A DNA stretch of 64,000 nt from Thermanaeromonas toyohensis ToBE (GCF_900176005.1 NZ_LT838272.1:3057587-3121586); one strand, 5' to 3'; positions 54,353 through 64,000 are shown, counted from the first letter of the stretch. The notes: a model not told the origin generated them from the sequence alone. Translations and numbers: made by a program.

Positions 54353-54958
54353 TTACAACACACCTTTGGTAGAGGGTATCCCCACTACACCCGGATCCCG
54401 GCTGGCTGCCTGACGGAGGGCGCGCCCTAAAGCCTTAAACAAAGCCTCCGCCACATGATGAGCATTACGGCCAGCCAACTTCTTTACATGAAGAGTGATC
54501 CCGCCATGATTCACCAAAGCCCGCAGGAATTCCTCCAACAATTCCGCCTCTAGATCACCCAGGCGTTCCACCATTATATCCACTTCATAGGCGAGATAAG
54601 GCCGCCCGCTTAAGTCCACCGCCACTAGGATCAAGGCTTCATCCATGGGTAAAAGGGTACTACCATAACGGTTTATGCCCTCCTTAGTACCTAGCGCCTG
54701 GACTAGAGCTTGACCTAAGCAAATACCTATATCTTCCACAGTATGGTGGCTATCTACCTCCAGGTCTCCATGGACCTTAAGACCCAGATCAAACAACCCA
54801 TGCTTAGCGAACTGGGCTAGGAGGTGATCTAAAAAGGGGATGCCGCTCTTACCTTTAAAGCTTCCCTGACCCTCTAGGTTAAGCTCCACTTTTATCTCTG
54901 TTTCTGCTGTCTTCCGAGTAACCACAGCTCGGCGGCCATCTTGTCTGGGTTGCTCCAT
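54353..54958 (-). CDS. hisB: Imidazoleglycerol-phosphate dehydratase
   Basis: About 201 residues from the ATG at 54958 (AGGGG 8 bp upstream); the frame extends to 55048 but the extra part overlaps hisD. Metal-binding histidine motifs FLDHLLAQFAKHG, DSHHTVEDIGI and the late NHGGITLHV/NAHHVAEALFKAL are complete. It is the single-domain form without the histidinol phosphatase domain. Confidence 0.95.
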   Translation of the reverse strand: MEQPRQDGRRAVVTRKTAETEIKVELNLEGQGSFKGKSGIPFLDHLLAQFAKHGLFDLGLKVHGDLEVDSHHTVEDIGICLGQALVQALGTKEGINRYGSTLLPMDEALILVAVDLSGRPYLAYEVDIMVERLGDLEAELLEEFLRALVNHGGITLHVKKLAGRNAHHVAEALFKALGRALRQAASRDPGVVGIPSTKGVL

Positions 54959-55013
54959 AAGGATATCCCCTCTCTTTTTTGTTACCTTTCCTTTGCCCTC
55001 ATCCCGCACTTCC

Positions 55014-56297
55014 CTAATTTCTCGTACGCAGTGCAATAGCCCGCGCATGGGCTTCTAGCCCTTCAGCCCGGGCCAGCTCTTCTACTTCCCGTGCTATATC
55101 CAGTAGTCCTTGAGGATGGTAGGCGATAACGCTGCTTTTCTTAATAAAGGTATCTATACTTAACCCAGAATAAAACCGTCCTGTCCCTCCTGTGGGTAAA
55201 ACGTGACTGGGGCCGGCCAGGTAATCCCCCACCGGCTCAGGGGAATAAGGTCCCAAGAAGATGGCCCCGGCATTATACACCATCCCTAGCCACCGCCAAG
55301 GGTCAGTTACATAAAGCTCCAGATGCTCAGGAGCTAAGGTATTGGCTCTCTCCAAGGCCTGGTACATATCCTTCACTACTATAGCAGCCCCGTAATTTTC
55401 TAAAGCCCGACTAGCTATGGACGCCCGCGGCAAAAGCTTAAGCTGCTTGTTAAGTTCCTGTATTACCGCCTCGGCAAGGCTCCTTTCAGGAGTGATCAAG
55501 GCTGCCCCAGCCAAGGGATCATGCTCGGCCTGGGAAAGGAGGTCAGCCGCTACCCAATCTGGTCGGGCGCATTTATCAGCCACCACCACAATCTCGCTGG
55601 GGCCGGCCAGCATGTCAATATCCACCTGTCCATATACTTCTTTTTTAGCCAGGGTCACGTATAGGTTCCCCGGCCCTACAATTTTATCTACCGGGCGTAT
55701 ATACTCAGTACCGTAAGCCAAAGCCGCAATAGCCTGGGCTCCGCCCATTTTATAAATCTCTGTTACCCCAGCTTCCAGGGCCGCCACCAGCACTAGGGGA
55801 TGGACGCTACCATCAGGTCGCGGGGGTGTAACCAAAACAATCTCTTCTACACCAGCCACTTTGGCGGGAAGCGCTGTCATCAGGACAGAAGAAGGATAAG
55901 CAGCCGTGCCACCAGGTATGTAAATACCCACCCTTTGCAAGGGCCGGCAGATCTGGCCCAGGACATTACCCAATTTATCGGTCATAAACCATGAGTTGGG
56001 TAACTGGCGCCGGTGATAGTCCATGATATTTTCCTTAGCCCGCCGTAGGGCTAAAAGCATCTGGGAGTTTATAGATTCCCACGCCGCTACTAATTCTTCT
56101 TCCGTTACCCGAAAACTTTCCGGCGGCAAGAAAACCCCATCTAGCTCCTGGGTATAACGTACTACAGCCGCCTGGCCCTCCCGGCGAACATCCTCAACAA
56201 TAGCCCGCACGCGGGCCGCTGCCTCTTCCTGGGCCTTCAAACGTCCAGCCCAGGCTTTAAACCAAACCGGGTCCCAACCTTCTATAAGCCTTAGCAC
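55014..56297 (-). CDS. hisD: Histidinol dehydrogenase
   Basis: A 427-residue NAD-dependent enzyme for the last two oxidations to histidine. Family motifs: [19 protein letters not shown] (~120), [30 protein letters not shown], and the zinc/catalytic LSQAEHDP and ALAPEHLEL-like region ([10 protein letters not shown]). GTG start with GGAGAGGG upstream. Follows hisG by 88 bp. Confidence 0.96.
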   Translation of the reverse strand: MLRLIEGWDPVWFKAWAGRLKAQEEAAARVRAIVEDVRREGQAAVVRYTQELDGVFLPPESFRVTEEELVAAWESINSQMLLALRRAKENIMDYHRRQLPNSWFMTDKLGNVLGQICRPLQRVGIYIPGGTAAYPSSVLMTALPAKVAGVEEIVLVTPPRPDGSVHPLVLVAALEAGVTEIYKMGGAQAIAALAYGTEYIRPVDKIVGPGNLYVTLAKKEVYGQVDIDMLAGPSEIVVVADKCARPDWVAADLLSQAEHDPLAGAALITPERSLAEAVIQELNKQLKLLPRASIASRALENYGAAIVVKDMYQALERANTLAPEHLELYVTDPWRWLGMVYNAGAIFLGPYSPEPVGDYLAGPSHVLPTGGTGRFYSGLSIDTFIKKSSVIAYHPQGLLDIAREVEELARAEGLEAHARAIALRTRN

Positions 56298-56385
56298 AAA
56301 TTATTACCCTCTCCTATATGCTTTTTAAACCCTCGGGAACATTATAGCAGAAACTACAAAATGTCCCAAGCCCAGCCGCCTATGC

Positions 56386-57084
56386 TCAATTTAGGCTTTG
56401 ACTAGCCTGCCGTAACTTTTCTACCAGGGAATAAAGTTCCCTATAGCGTATCCGATAACTTACTCGATTAGCTATAAGCCGGGCGGTGGCCGGAAAAATG
56501 GAAGCTACTTCCACCAAGTCGTTTTCCTTTAACGTACGGCCAGTGGATACAATATCCACTATGAGGTCAGCTAAACCCACCTGAGGAGCCAACTCTATAT
56601 TTCCATGGAGTTTAATAATTTCCACCTGCTGTCCTAATTCGGCGAAGAAATTAGCTGCCACCCGGGGAAACTTAGTAGCTACCCTCCGCGAAATGCTTAG
56701 CAACGTCTCCAGGGACTGGCCCGCTTCCTCCCACTTAATACGAGGTGCAGCCAGCACAAAACGGCAGTAACCGAACCCTAGATCCACAAGCTCGAACACA
56801 TCGGCTCCGCTTTCCACCAACGTATCTTTACCCACAATACCTAAATCCGCAGCCCCGTACTCTACATAAGTGGGTACATCTGTAGGCCGGCAAATGATGT
56901 AACGCAGGGAAGCATCAGGGAAAGGAAAAACCAGTTGCCGGGTTTCGGTATCGACCCCTTCCACCGGTAACCCAGCGGTAGCTAAAAGTTTTAAGGCATC
57001 TTTCCCCAGTTTACCTTTAGGTAAAGCTATGGTAGTAAAGATGGCATCCACTTGTTTCCCCTCTCCCATAGAACCTAAGTTCAA
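56386..57084 (-). CDS. hisG: ATP phosphoribosyltransferase, short form
   Basis: At 232 residues this is the short HisG that lacks the C-terminal regulatory domain and needs HisZ, encoded just upstream. Motifs: [18 protein letters not shown] near the start and the PRPP loop [16 protein letters not shown] (~170). The longest frame starts with TTG at 57084; the ATG at 57069 or GTG at 57051 (AGAGGGG 6 bp upstream) may be the true start, giving 221-227 residues. Confidence 0.94.
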   Translation of the reverse strand: MNLGSMGEGKQVDAIFTTIALPKGKLGKDALKLLATAGLPVEGVDTETRQLVFPFPDASLRYIICRPTDVPTYVEYGAADLGIVGKDTLVESGADVFELVDLGFGYCRFVLAAPRIKWEEAGQSLETLLSISRRVATKFPRVAANFFAELGQQVEIIKLHGNIELAPQVGLADLIVDIVSTGRTLKENDLVEVASIFPATARLIANRVSYRIRYRELYSLVEKLRQASQSLN

Positions 57085-57160
57085 AAAACACCCCTAACCC
57101 GAAGTGAGTATTCTTCTTAAGGCTACCAGGCCGGCGCTAGCCTAAAGCATCTTAAAAAGC

Positions 57161-58333
57161 CTAGTTTTCAGCCCATGCTAAGATAAGACCCCGTTCTGTG
57201 GCTTCTCTTTTTGCCTCTTCTAAACTATTTATGCTACAAGCCAGTTCCACCCTAGCCCCTGTTCGGCGCAGTTCCCTAGCTTTTATAAGGGTAGCGGCCA
57301 GATCCTCCCCCGCCACTAAATAAGCTGGTTGCCTTTCTTCTAGGAAGATCTCCCCTCCTCTAGCTGCTAGCACACGCTCAAGCCCCAAGGCAAACCCGGT
57401 AGCTGGGCAGGGATAACCGAACTCCGCTAAAAGACCATCATATCGTCCGCCTCCTAGGACGGGAAATCCCAATCCCGGTACATATCCTTCAAAAACTAAT
57501 CCAGTGTAATAATCGAAATCACGTAAGATACCTAAGTCTATAAAGAGATAACGCCCCAATCCATAGCGTTCAAGGACTCCCAAAACTTCCTCCAACTGGT
57601 CTAAGGGTTCCCTGGCGGATTCCACCCCTAAGATCGGTATAGCCTCCCTTAAGTCTTGGCGGCCTCCATGTAAAGTAAAAAGCAACTCCAGGCGCTGACG
57701 GGCAGCCCCCCGCAAGCCATACTGGTCGCAAAGCCGGCTTAGGCCTACCCAATCCTTCCCTACTAAGGACTCCTTTACCGCTGCTAGAGCCTCTTCTTCT
57801 AACCCTAGATCAGCCAATACTCCTTTTGTAACGGCTACCTGGCCCAACCCCACCTGGAAATCCTTTAGCCCGCTCTCTAGCAAAGACTCTACCGCCAGGG
57901 CCACTACCTCTGCATCAGCACCCACACCGCTTCCACCTATCAGTTCTACTCCCGCCTGATGGAATTCCCGGCGTCGACCACGCGCTGGATCTTCGTAGCG
58001 AAAAACAGCTGCCACATAACAAAGGCGTAAAGGTAATTTTTCTTTTTTCAAGCGGGTAGCGACCAGGCGAGCTATGGGAGCTGTCATCTCCGGCCGCAGA
58101 GCTAAAACGCGGCCCTGCCGATCAATAAACCTAAAAAGAAGGTCCTCCCTTGCCGCTACTTGCCCAGCCTGAAAGGTTTCGGCAAATTCAAAGGTTGGGG
58201 TTACCACTTCCTGGTAACCCCAACCCGCAAAAAGGGCCAGCAACTTATTTTCCAAACTGCGTTTGGCTGCCGCAAGATCAGGCAAAAAATCCTCTACCCC
58301 CTCGGGCAGCTGTAAGTGCCGGTTATAGTTCAA
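57161..58333 (-). CDS. hisZ: ATP phosphoribosyltransferase regulatory subunit
   Basis: A 390-residue HisS-like protein without histidyl-tRNA synthetase function. Class II synthetase motifs remain (RPEMTAPIARLVATRL, RYEDPARGRRREFHQAGVEL, GGGRYDGLLAEFG). It forms the complex with short HisG and mediates feedback. TTG start with GAGGTGAG about 8 bp upstream. First gene of the his operon. Confidence 0.94.
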   Translation of the reverse strand: MNYNRHLQLPEGVEDFLPDLAAAKRSLENKLLALFAGWGYQEVVTPTFEFAETFQAGQVAAREDLLFRFIDRQGRVLALRPEMTAPIARLVATRLKKEKLPLRLCYVAAVFRYEDPARGRRREFHQAGVELIGGSGVGADAEVVALAVESLLESGLKDFQVGLGQVAVTKGVLADLGLEEEALAAVKESLVGKDWVGLSRLCDQYGLRGAARQRLELLFTLHGGRQDLREAIPILGVESAREPLDQLEEVLGVLERYGLGRYLFIDLGILRDFDYYTGLVFEGYVPGLGFPVLGGGRYDGLLAEFGYPCPATGFALGLERVLAARGGEIFLEERQPAYLVAGEDLAATLIKARELRRTGARVELACSINSLEEAKREATERGLILAWAEN

Positions 58334-58410
58334 AATGGTCTCACCTCAAGTGCCTGGATGCTTAAGGCATGTATTGTAAGCATATTACATGCTATAGCTA
58401 TATCACCGTA

Positions 58411-58440
58411 ATCATATCACCTCTTTAGAAAAACGGGCAA
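58411..58440 (-). promoter_or_regulatory. Likely promoter of the his operon
   Basis: Minus strand TTGCCC, 18-bp spacer, TATGAT, about 78 bp before the hisZ start. No histidine T-box is visible in the short leader. Confidence 0.55.
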
Positions 58441-58468
58441 GATCTAATTTGGCCAGTGTTTAGGGGTT

Positions 58469-58705
58469 CTACATTAAGAATCCCTTTAAGAGACGGGCAA
58501 TAGGTAAAAGTAAGCGTTCCATCCAAAAGGTGGGATTCGGGAGGGGCAAGTTTAGGAGCATAGCTAAACTTAAGGCAAAACTTAAAGACCAAATAGCGCC
58601 TGTAACAATTAATTCTTTGAAGCGTCGTTCACGATATAAAGGCGCTCCTTCTAAGTAAGCTATAAGGCTAAAAGCTCCTACCACGAGCAAAATGAACATC
58701 CCCAC
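58469..58705 (-). CDS. Small two-helix membrane protein, likely germinant receptor D subunit
   Basis: A 78-residue protein with two hydrophobic helices (about 2-18 and 32-54), starting directly at the end of the gerC-type gene. Some Bacillus and clostridial germinant receptor operons encode such a small two-helix D subunit, which modulates the receptor. The size, topology and position fit; sequence motifs are not conserved enough for certainty. Confidence 0.7.
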   Translation of the reverse strand: MGMFILLVVGAFSLIAYLEGAPLYRERRFKELIVTGAIWSLSFALSLAMLLNLPLPNPTFWMERLLLPIARLLKGFLM

Positions 58706-60010
58706 CTATCTACCTCCTGGGGAAACCATTTTACCACCTGTATTCCTACCTCCACCGCCAGCCGGGTTATAGCTCATACCGATCCGGCGGATAGAAACTT
58801 GGGCTTCCAATTTAACCTCAACACCTGTAAAAACCTCGTTCCAATTATCCTCAACCTTCCTCCAAAATCTCGGGTTCTCCCGGTGGAGAACTTCACCGAA
58901 CCCGAAAATATCGGTTTTTAGCTCCCTTTGGGCTTTCTTCAAGGCCGCCTGGACTCGCTTATCAAGCTCATGGTATAAAGCCTTCTCAAGCTCCTCTATC
59001 TTTTCAACAGCTACTAAGGACTCCTGACAAGTCTGTTCGATAAGGTCGCCTTCCGACTTAATTTTGACCAAAAAGGTTATCTTATCACCTTCAACCTGGG
59101 GGATGACCTTGGTTTGGGAACGATGAAACCGCACGGAAACCTGCCCCCCAGGGTGTTCAGGACAATTAAAGGTAAGCACACCTTCCTTAACTTCTCCCCG
59201 TAACCACATGGTGCCTAAAGTTTCCAAGTGATTTAGATATCCGATGAGCTTCTCTTTTCTAAAAACCCCAGCACCATCAAAGCGTATCGCAGCAGGCCCG
59301 GCCTTCTGCTGGGTGCGGCCCTCACCCCCACCAGCCCCTCCCTGTCCCTCCGGGTTCCTTCCGCCTGCACCTTGAGTCTTACTTCCGCTATGTTCCTGGG
59401 CAGAAACCAAAGTTACCCGTGGTAGCACCGGGTTATCACCTTTAGCTTGCCACATGGAAAGGAGCTCTTTAAGTTCTACTTTTAGGGTGACATGATTATT
59501 TAAAATCCCGGAAATGATCTCCCCTGGTATAAGCTCCACCCCGGGGGGTAAATCCAGGACTTGGCGCGCCTCCCCAGGTGCCAGGATCACCGGTGTAGTA
59601 AGGCGCATCTGGCGATCACGACTAAACCAATCTAGCCAGTTTAGACCCCGTCGGGCCAGTTTATCTCCCACGATAATGACCCGGTTATGAGCCCAGAAAA
59701 GGCGGCGGGGCACCTGTTCCTCGATACGGCGCGCCGCTTCTGTAAAATCACTTCCCGTGGTGCTCACGATCTCTCCAGGGACTTTGTTAGTACCGCCTCC
59801 TGCACCAGCCCCAGAAGGTTGTCCACCCCCGATCTCTCGCGGGTTGACTATAAATACACTAAGTCTTATATCCCTATCTCCTTCGGTATCGGCAGCTACG
59901 GCCATAACCAGAGCCAATTCTTCGATCTCCCGGCGGCTCCAGCACCCTGACAAAAACAGTACGCTAAGGAGTAAGAATATTAAATAGACCCGGGGGCGTT
60001 TAAGGAACAT
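58706..60010 (-). CDS. gerC: Ger(x)C-family spore germination lipoprotein
   Basis: A 434-residue lipoprotein (lipobox FLSGC at 19-23 after a hydrophobic signal) with the GerC N-terminal start CWSRREIEELALVMAVAAD and the usual GerC C-terminal domain. It is the C subunit of a nutrient germinant receptor on the outer face of the inner spore membrane. Two glycine-rich inserts (near 63-75 and 205-230, e.g. GGAGGGEGRTQQKAG) are longer than in typical family members. Overlaps gerB by 11 bp. Confidence 0.93.
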   Translation of the reverse strand: MFLKRPRVYLIFLLLSVLFLSGCWSRREIEELALVMAVAADTEGDRDIRLSVFIVNPREIGGGQPSGAGAGGGTNKVPGEIVSTTGSDFTEAARRIEEQVPRRLFWAHNRVIIVGDKLARRGLNWLDWFSRDRQMRLTTPVILAPGEARQVLDLPPGVELIPGEIISGILNNHVTLKVELKELLSMWQAKGDNPVLPRVTLVSAQEHSGSKTQGAGGRNPEGQGGAGGGEGRTQQKAGPAAIRFDGAGVFRKEKLIGYLNHLETLGTMWLRGEVKEGVLTFNCPEHPGGQVSVRFHRSQTKVIPQVEGDKITFLVKIKSEGDLIEQTCQESLVAVEKIEELEKALYHELDKRVQAALKKAQRELKTDIFGFGEVLHRENPRFWRKVEDNWNEVFTGVEVKLEAQVSIRRIGMSYNPAGGGGRNTGGKMVSPGGR

Positions 60011-61115
60011 TAGATTCCTTCCCCTTTACTTTCCTGATCACTGCCACCAAGGCTAGAAAGGTAGGAATACCAAATTCCCATAAGAATCCCCATATGGGTA
60101 TTATTTCTTCTAGATAAATAAGAAGGTGACTGATATTCTTAAAGAGCAAAATAGATAAGGTGACCATAAAGGCAGCTAAAGGAGCACATAAGGGCCTAAA
60201 ATCTGCAAGCTCCGTTACTGTGGCTAGGCCCAAAGCAGCGATATATAGGCTAAGGGTTACTTTAATAAAAATCCCGGCCACCCAGATGGCCATGAAAAGT
60301 ACTTCAATACGTTCTAGGAAATTGGCTATGCTTATCATGCGAGCTAAAGAGAAGACCGCAAAGGTAAGACGTCCTGTTTCTGCAGAACCAAAAACTAGAA
60401 TACTGCTTAAGACCACCAGCAAAAGGAAAAGAAATACACCGGCCAACCCCACCATTACACTCATCCTTACACCTTGGGGTGGATTTAGGAAACCGCTAAT
60501 ACCTGCCAGAAGGCTAATCTCCCCTGTAAATCCCAAAACTACTATAGCTCCTGCCAGAACCGGCTTAACTCCCCTTTCTAGCATAGGAAAGAGGTTCCGC
60601 CAGGACATTTCGGGCGTCACTAAGGAGAGAATGGTGAGGATAAAGACTACCATCAAGGGCATGACGAACTCCGCTGATCTGGAGATAACTTCCACCCCGT
60701 TACGCGCACCATAGACTGCCACTGCGGCCAGGGTAACTGTAAAGACAAGGAGAGGGGTCTCCGGCATAACTGCGGAAACCAGAAACTCGCTAAATTCGCG
60801 CAAGACCAGGGCGTTAAGTTGAATCAAAGCCAAGACGTAAAATATACTTATAGCTTTGCCCGCTACTTTGCCTAAAATGATCTCGCTATATTGAAATAAC
60901 GTAAGGTGGGGGAAACGGGTCCCTAACCAAATCAGGATAAAACCTAAAGGTAAGGTGAGTAAAACAGCTACAATGACTGCCAGCCAGGCATCCTGCTGAG
61001 CCCTCCTGGCTAGGAAACTGGGAAGGAAAATAATAGCTGTGGGCAAGACATTAAACCACATAAGAATAGCCGCCTGGCGGGCATGGATAAATCCTTCCTC
61101 CCGTATCCCCTGCAT
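60000..61115 (-). CDS. gerB: GerAB-family spore germination permease
   Basis: A 371-residue protein with about ten membrane helices, of the amino acid permease-like GerAB family. N-terminal EGFIHARQAAILMWFNVLPTA and the FPHLTLFQYSEIILG segment fit the family. It is the B subunit where germinant is thought to bind. The gene directly abuts gerA and overlaps gerC. Confidence 0.93.
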   Translation of the reverse strand: MQGIREEGFIHARQAAILMWFNVLPTAIIFLPSFLARRAQQDAWLAVIVAVLLTLPLGFILIWLGTRFPHLTLFQYSEIILGKVAGKAISIFYVLALIQLNALVLREFSEFLVSAVMPETPLLVFTVTLAAVAVYGARNGVEVISRSAEFVMPLMVVFILTILSLVTPEMSWRNLFPMLERGVKPVLAGAIVVLGFTGEISLLAGISGFLNPPQGVRMSVMVGLAGVFLFLLLVVLSSILVFGSAETGRLTFAVFSLARMISIANFLERIEVLFMAIWVAGIFIKVTLSLYIAALGLATVTELADFRPLCAPLAAFMVTLSILLFKNISHLLIYLEEIIPIWGFLWEFGIPTFLALVAVIRKVKGKESNVP

Positions 61116-62765
61116 CTATTCAGCTCCCCCTCTAGGTTCCTGATTGCTGCTGGTAGGAGGCGTGGGTCGTAAAGGCGCGCCTTGGCGCCAAGGATCACGA
61201 TAGCCGATGCGGGTGGGCCTGGTAAATCTTGCCCAAAGGGGGGTACGTACAAAGACATCTTTAAAATCCCGTACATGGTAAGGGGTAACTGGCGACAAGT
61301 AATCCACTCCGAAGGAACGTAAAGTAGTAAGGTGAATAAGTACAGCAAGAAGCCCTATCATAATGCCGTAAAACCCCAAAACCCCAGCTAAAATTAACAT
61401 AATGAACCTTAAGAGCCTGATGGTGATGGCCATGGCGAATATAGGCAGCGCAAAGGAACTGATACCTGTAAGGGCTACTACGATGACCATGGCCGGCGAG
61501 AATAGACCTGCACTCACCGCCGCCTCCCCAATTACCAAAGCGCCCACAATACTCACAGCCTGGCCTACCATACGAGGAAGTCTCACGCCTGCCTCTCGCA
61601 AAACTTCAAAGACCAGTTCCAAAAGAAGAGCCTCCACCAAGGCCGGGAAGGGTACACCTTCCCGTTGGGCGGCCAGGCGGATAAGTAAACGGGTGGGCAG
61701 CATCTCCTGATGATAAGTGCTCACTGCTACGTAAATGCTGGGTAAAAGCAGAGCAATATTTAAGACCACAAACCGGAGTAAACGTAAGAAACTAGCTAGC
61801 CAATATCGCTCATAGTAGTCTTCGGAAGCTTGCATGAACTGGATAAATACGGTAGGGACAATTAATGCATAGGGGGTATTATCGATAAGGAGGGCTACCC
61901 GGCCTTCTAGTAAAGCGGCCACCACTTTATCAGGCCGTTCAGTATGATCAATCTGGGGAAAGGGCGAGGCAGGATTATCCTCAATCAGTTCTTCGATATA
62001 GGCGCTTTCTAGGATACCATCAATATTAATGCGCTCTAGGCGGCGACGTACTTCCTGGAGCAAGGCCGGGTCGGCCAAAGTATGAAGGTATACTAAAGCC
62101 ACATTGGTTTGGCTATAGCGCCCCAAGCATAAGTTCTCTACTTTAAGGGCCGGTGTTTTCAAGCGACGGCGGATAAGGGCAGTATTAGTACGCAAATTCT
62201 CCACAAAGCCCTCGCGTGAGCCGCGTACCGCACTTTCCGTTAAGGGCTCGTCAATGGAACGGTGTTCCCAGGACCGGGTGCTGGTAGCTAAAGCCTTCGT
62301 ATACCCGTCAAAAAGAAGGACAGCATCCCCGCATAGGACATGGTTTACAATATCCGAAACGCTCTCCACAGGGGAAACGTCTGCTAAGGGTACTATAATC
62401 TCCACCACACGGTCCAGGGGTGCCGTCTTCTCCACCAACGTCCGTGCCAGGTCCGGGGGAATGTGCTGGAGGGTCCGGAGGAGAGTATCCTCGATCAATT
62501 TCTTATCGGCTAACCCGTCGATGTAAATAATAGCCGCTTTGGCCTGGCCTCCTATAAGGAAATCCCGTTTTACAACATCGCTGCTATTATGGAATATCTC
62601 CTTCAATTGCTGAAGGTTATCTTTCAAGTCTGGGGTTAAGATGTAATGATCAAGAGGGGGGTAGGGGAATTTTTTCCCCTGCCCCCCGGAAGAACCCCTG
62701 GAGCGGGACGCTCCCTTTTGACGATGCTGAAAAAGGCGGAGCGGTTTACGGTAAGGGCGAGGCAA
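61116..62765 (-). CDS. gerA: GerA/GerAA-family spore germination protein
   Basis: The 549-residue A subunit, with a soluble N-terminal half (~1-300) and four to five membrane helices after ~310. Typical GerAA stretches are DVVKRDFLIGG, VALLIDNTPYALIVPTVFIQF and PTRLLIRLAAQREGVPFPALVE. Pro-rich ends on both sides. TTG start with AAGGGGG 8 bp upstream. The operon gerA-gerB-gerC-small D gene lets spores sense nutrients, which shows the organism sporulates. Confidence 0.94.
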   Translation of the reverse strand: MPRPYRKPLRLFQHRQKGASRSRGSSGGQGKKFPYPPLDHYILTPDLKDNLQQLKEIFHNSSDVVKRDFLIGGQAKAAIIYIDGLADKKLIEDTLLRTLQHIPPDLARTLVEKTAPLDRVVEIIVPLADVSPVESVSDIVNHVLCGDAVLLFDGYTKALATSTRSWEHRSIDEPLTESAVRGSREGFVENLRTNTALIRRRLKTPALKVENLCLGRYSQTNVALVYLHTLADPALLQEVRRRLERINIDGILESAYIEELIEDNPASPFPQIDHTERPDKVVAALLEGRVALLIDNTPYALIVPTVFIQFMQASEDYYERYWLASFLRLLRFVVLNIALLLPSIYVAVSTYHQEMLPTRLLIRLAAQREGVPFPALVEALLLELVFEVLREAGVRLPRMVGQAVSIVGALVIGEAAVSAGLFSPAMVIVVALTGISSFALPIFAMAITIRLLRFIMLILAGVLGFYGIMIGLLAVLIHLTTLRSFGVDYLSPVTPYHVRDFKDVFVRTPLWARFTRPTRIGYRDPWRQGAPLRPTPPTSSNQEPRGGAE

Positions 62766-62862
62766 AAAACTTTCCCCCTTAAAGTGCTAACCCAATTTCT
62801 GGTTAAACTCAGGCAGAAGATTCTCCTTACAAGCTACGCTTTACTTCTACCTGAATCTTAGG

Positions 62863-64000
62863 TTAGCTCCTGGGAGAAAGTTTATACGCCCGCCAGCCGA
62901 TATCCCGGCGGTAGTGCTTACCAGGGAAGTGGATAACTTCGGCGGCTCTATAAGCATGGCTCAAAGCTTCCTCCAGAGTAGCGCCCCTGGCTGTAACCCC
63001 TAGCACTCGCCCCCCATTGGTGACCACCTGCCCACCCTTCCAAGCAGTTCCGGCGTGGAAAACTTCCACCCCTTCCGGTACCTGGTCCAACCCAGTAATT
63101 ATCTCTCCCTTGGGATAGTCCCCGGGATAGCCAGGGGCGCTCAAAACAACACAGGCGGCAAACCCAGGGTGCCACTCTAACTTAATCTCTTTTAACCTTC
63201 CTTCCAGGGCCGCGAGTATAACCTCCACCAGATCGGTCTTAAGGAGCATGAGCAAAGGCTGGGCCTCGGGATCGCCGAAGCGGCAGTTAAATTCCAGTAC
63301 CTTAGGCCCTTCTCGGGTGACCATCAATCCTGCATAAAGGACACCAACGTAAGGGTGACCGGCTTCCGCCAGAGCCCGGACTGCCGGACAGAGGATGGTC
63401 TCCTTCACTTCTTTAGCGAGCTCCGCATCATAGAAGGGAACGGGGGCATAAGCCCCCATACCCCCGGTATTGGGCCCCTGGTCGCCCTCGAAGACCCGCT
63501 TGTGATCCTGGGAGGCCACCATGGGGAGTACATTTTCTCCATCACAAAAGGCCAGAACGCTTACTTCTTCTCCCTCTAGCTTCTCTTCCAGGATAATCCT
63601 CCGACCTGCTTCCCCGAAGCGGCCGGCCAGCATCTCCTCTACCGCAGCCAAGGCTTGGGTTTCCTCCTCGGCTACCACCACCCCCTTGCCTGCCGCCAGC
63701 CCATCAGCTTTAACTACCACGGGTACTCCATGTTCTTTTATGTACTTCTGGGCAGCGGGGAGGTTGTCTACCACTGTATACCGGGCAGTAGGGATCCGCG
63801 CTTTGAGCATAAGCTCCTTAGCCCAAGCCTTGCTCCCTTCTATGGCTGCTGCAGCCCTGCTAGGACCGAAAATCCTTAAACCTTTAGCCTTAAAGGCATC
63901 CACAATGCCCGCCACCAAGGGCGCTTCCGGTCCCACTACGGTAAGATCGATATCAGCCCGGCGGGCAAAATCTACTAACCCTTCGATGTCATGAGCCACC
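62863..64000 (-). CDS. purD: Phosphoribosylamine-glycine ligase, C-terminal part
   Basis: The gene runs past the window end; the frame is open to base 64000 and the GTG at 63999 is internal, since the usual first ~55 residues (VVGGGGREHA) are missing. The visible part has the ATP-grasp motifs VVVKADGLAAGKGVVVAE, NTGGMGAYAPVPFY, GVLYAGLM and EFNCRFGDPEAQPLL. It makes GAR in purine synthesis. Its presence near purine catabolic genes is probably coincidental: it should head or follow a pur cluster outside the window. Confidence 0.96.
   Translation of the reverse strand, partial: VAHDIEGLVDFARRADIDLTVVGPEAPLVAGIVDAFKAKGLRIFGPSRAAAAIEGSKAWAKELMLKARIPTARYTVVDNLPAAQKYIKEHGVPVVVKADGLAAGKGVVVAEEETQALAAVEEMLAGRFGEAGRRIILEEKLEGEEVSVLAFCDGENVLPMVASQDHKRVFEGDQGPNTGGMGAYAPVPFYDAELAKEVKETILCPAVRALAEAGHPYVGVLYAGLMVTREGPKVLEFNCRFGDPEAQPLLMLLKTDLVEVILAALEGRLKEIKLEWHPGFAACVVLSAPGYPGDYPKGEIITGLDQVPEGVEVFHAGTAWKGGQVVTNGGRVLGVTARGATLEEALSHAYRAAEVIHFPGKHYRRDIGWRAYKLSPRS

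Noticed and set aside
58334-58468. Histidine T-box leader before hisZ
   Set aside because: The spacer is only 135 bp, has no T-box AGGGTGGNACCGCG-like sequence and no terminator/antiterminator pair.

Overview
The window looks like a chromosome segment of an anaerobic, spore-forming, probably thermophilic Firmicute of the Moorella/Thermanaeromonas type. This is inferred from gene content, not from a search. The supporting genes are a gerABC-type spore germination operon, a CtsR-type heat-shock operator, the short-form HisG with HisZ, c-di-GMP and chemotaxis proteins, anaerobic purine/nucleobase catabolism genes and many GTG/TTG starts with strong Shine-Dalgarno sequences. Most genes after 5 kb lie on the minus strand. 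No rRNA, tRNA or CRISPR array was seen.

Layout. 1-5.1 kb: the end of a split, archaeal-type glutamate-synthase-like locus (FAD/NAD oxidoreductase and GXGXG subunit), an orphan ccsA-type cytochrome c assembly gene, a chemotaxis receptor with a likely sigma-D promoter, and hsp20 behind two tandem CtsR-like operators. 5.1-8.2 kb: a GlcD/GlpC-type oxidoreductase fusion with a methionine/proline-rich tail. 8.3-35.3 kb: a catabolic island holding YgfK, a broken toxin-antitoxin pair, a thiolase-fold/DUF35/GNAT trio whose thiolase lacks the nucleophilic cysteine, a UraA-type permease, xanthine dehydrogenase (xdhBCA), a nucleoside ABC importer with a BMP lipoprotein, an amidohydrolase remnant, a collapsed group IIC intron, a Uma2-type gene, the oxamate carbamoyltransferase set (carbamate kinase, allH, fdrA/allF, allG) with a cyclase-family hydrolase, and a PucR regulator with HAD and DUF169 genes.

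35.4-41.2 kb: ligA, pcrA, a small hypothetical gene and a subtilisin. 41.3-47.2 kb: a c-di-GMP signalling block (REC, GGDEF, PocR-GAF-HD-GYP and PAS-GGDEF-HD-GYP proteins) with a 12-nt G tract at the end of one gene and a decayed GGDEF fragment beside it. 47.2-49.6 kb: a GntR/HutC regulator with a visible promoter and operator, then a TauE-type exporter and a DUF1634 protein. 49.6-51.3 kb: a chemotaxis receptor with its sensor-like domain at the C-terminus. 51.4-58.3 kb: a histidine operon (hisZ-G-D-B-H-A-F-IE). 58.5-62.8 kb: a germinant receptor operon with a small fourth subunit. 62.9 kb to the end: the 3' part of purD.

How the genes may work together. The island suggests uptake of nucleosides or nucleobases (ABC importer, UraA), oxidation of hypoxanthine/xanthine (XDH with YgfK as a likely electron-handling partner), and energy recovery at the end of the ureide route: oxalurate to oxamate and carbamoyl phosphate, then ATP through carbamate kinase. 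The intermediate ring-opening hydrolases are not in this window. A 44-bp element upstream of both xdhB and the importer unit, at nearly the same distance from the start codons, suggests shared control, perhaps by PucR.
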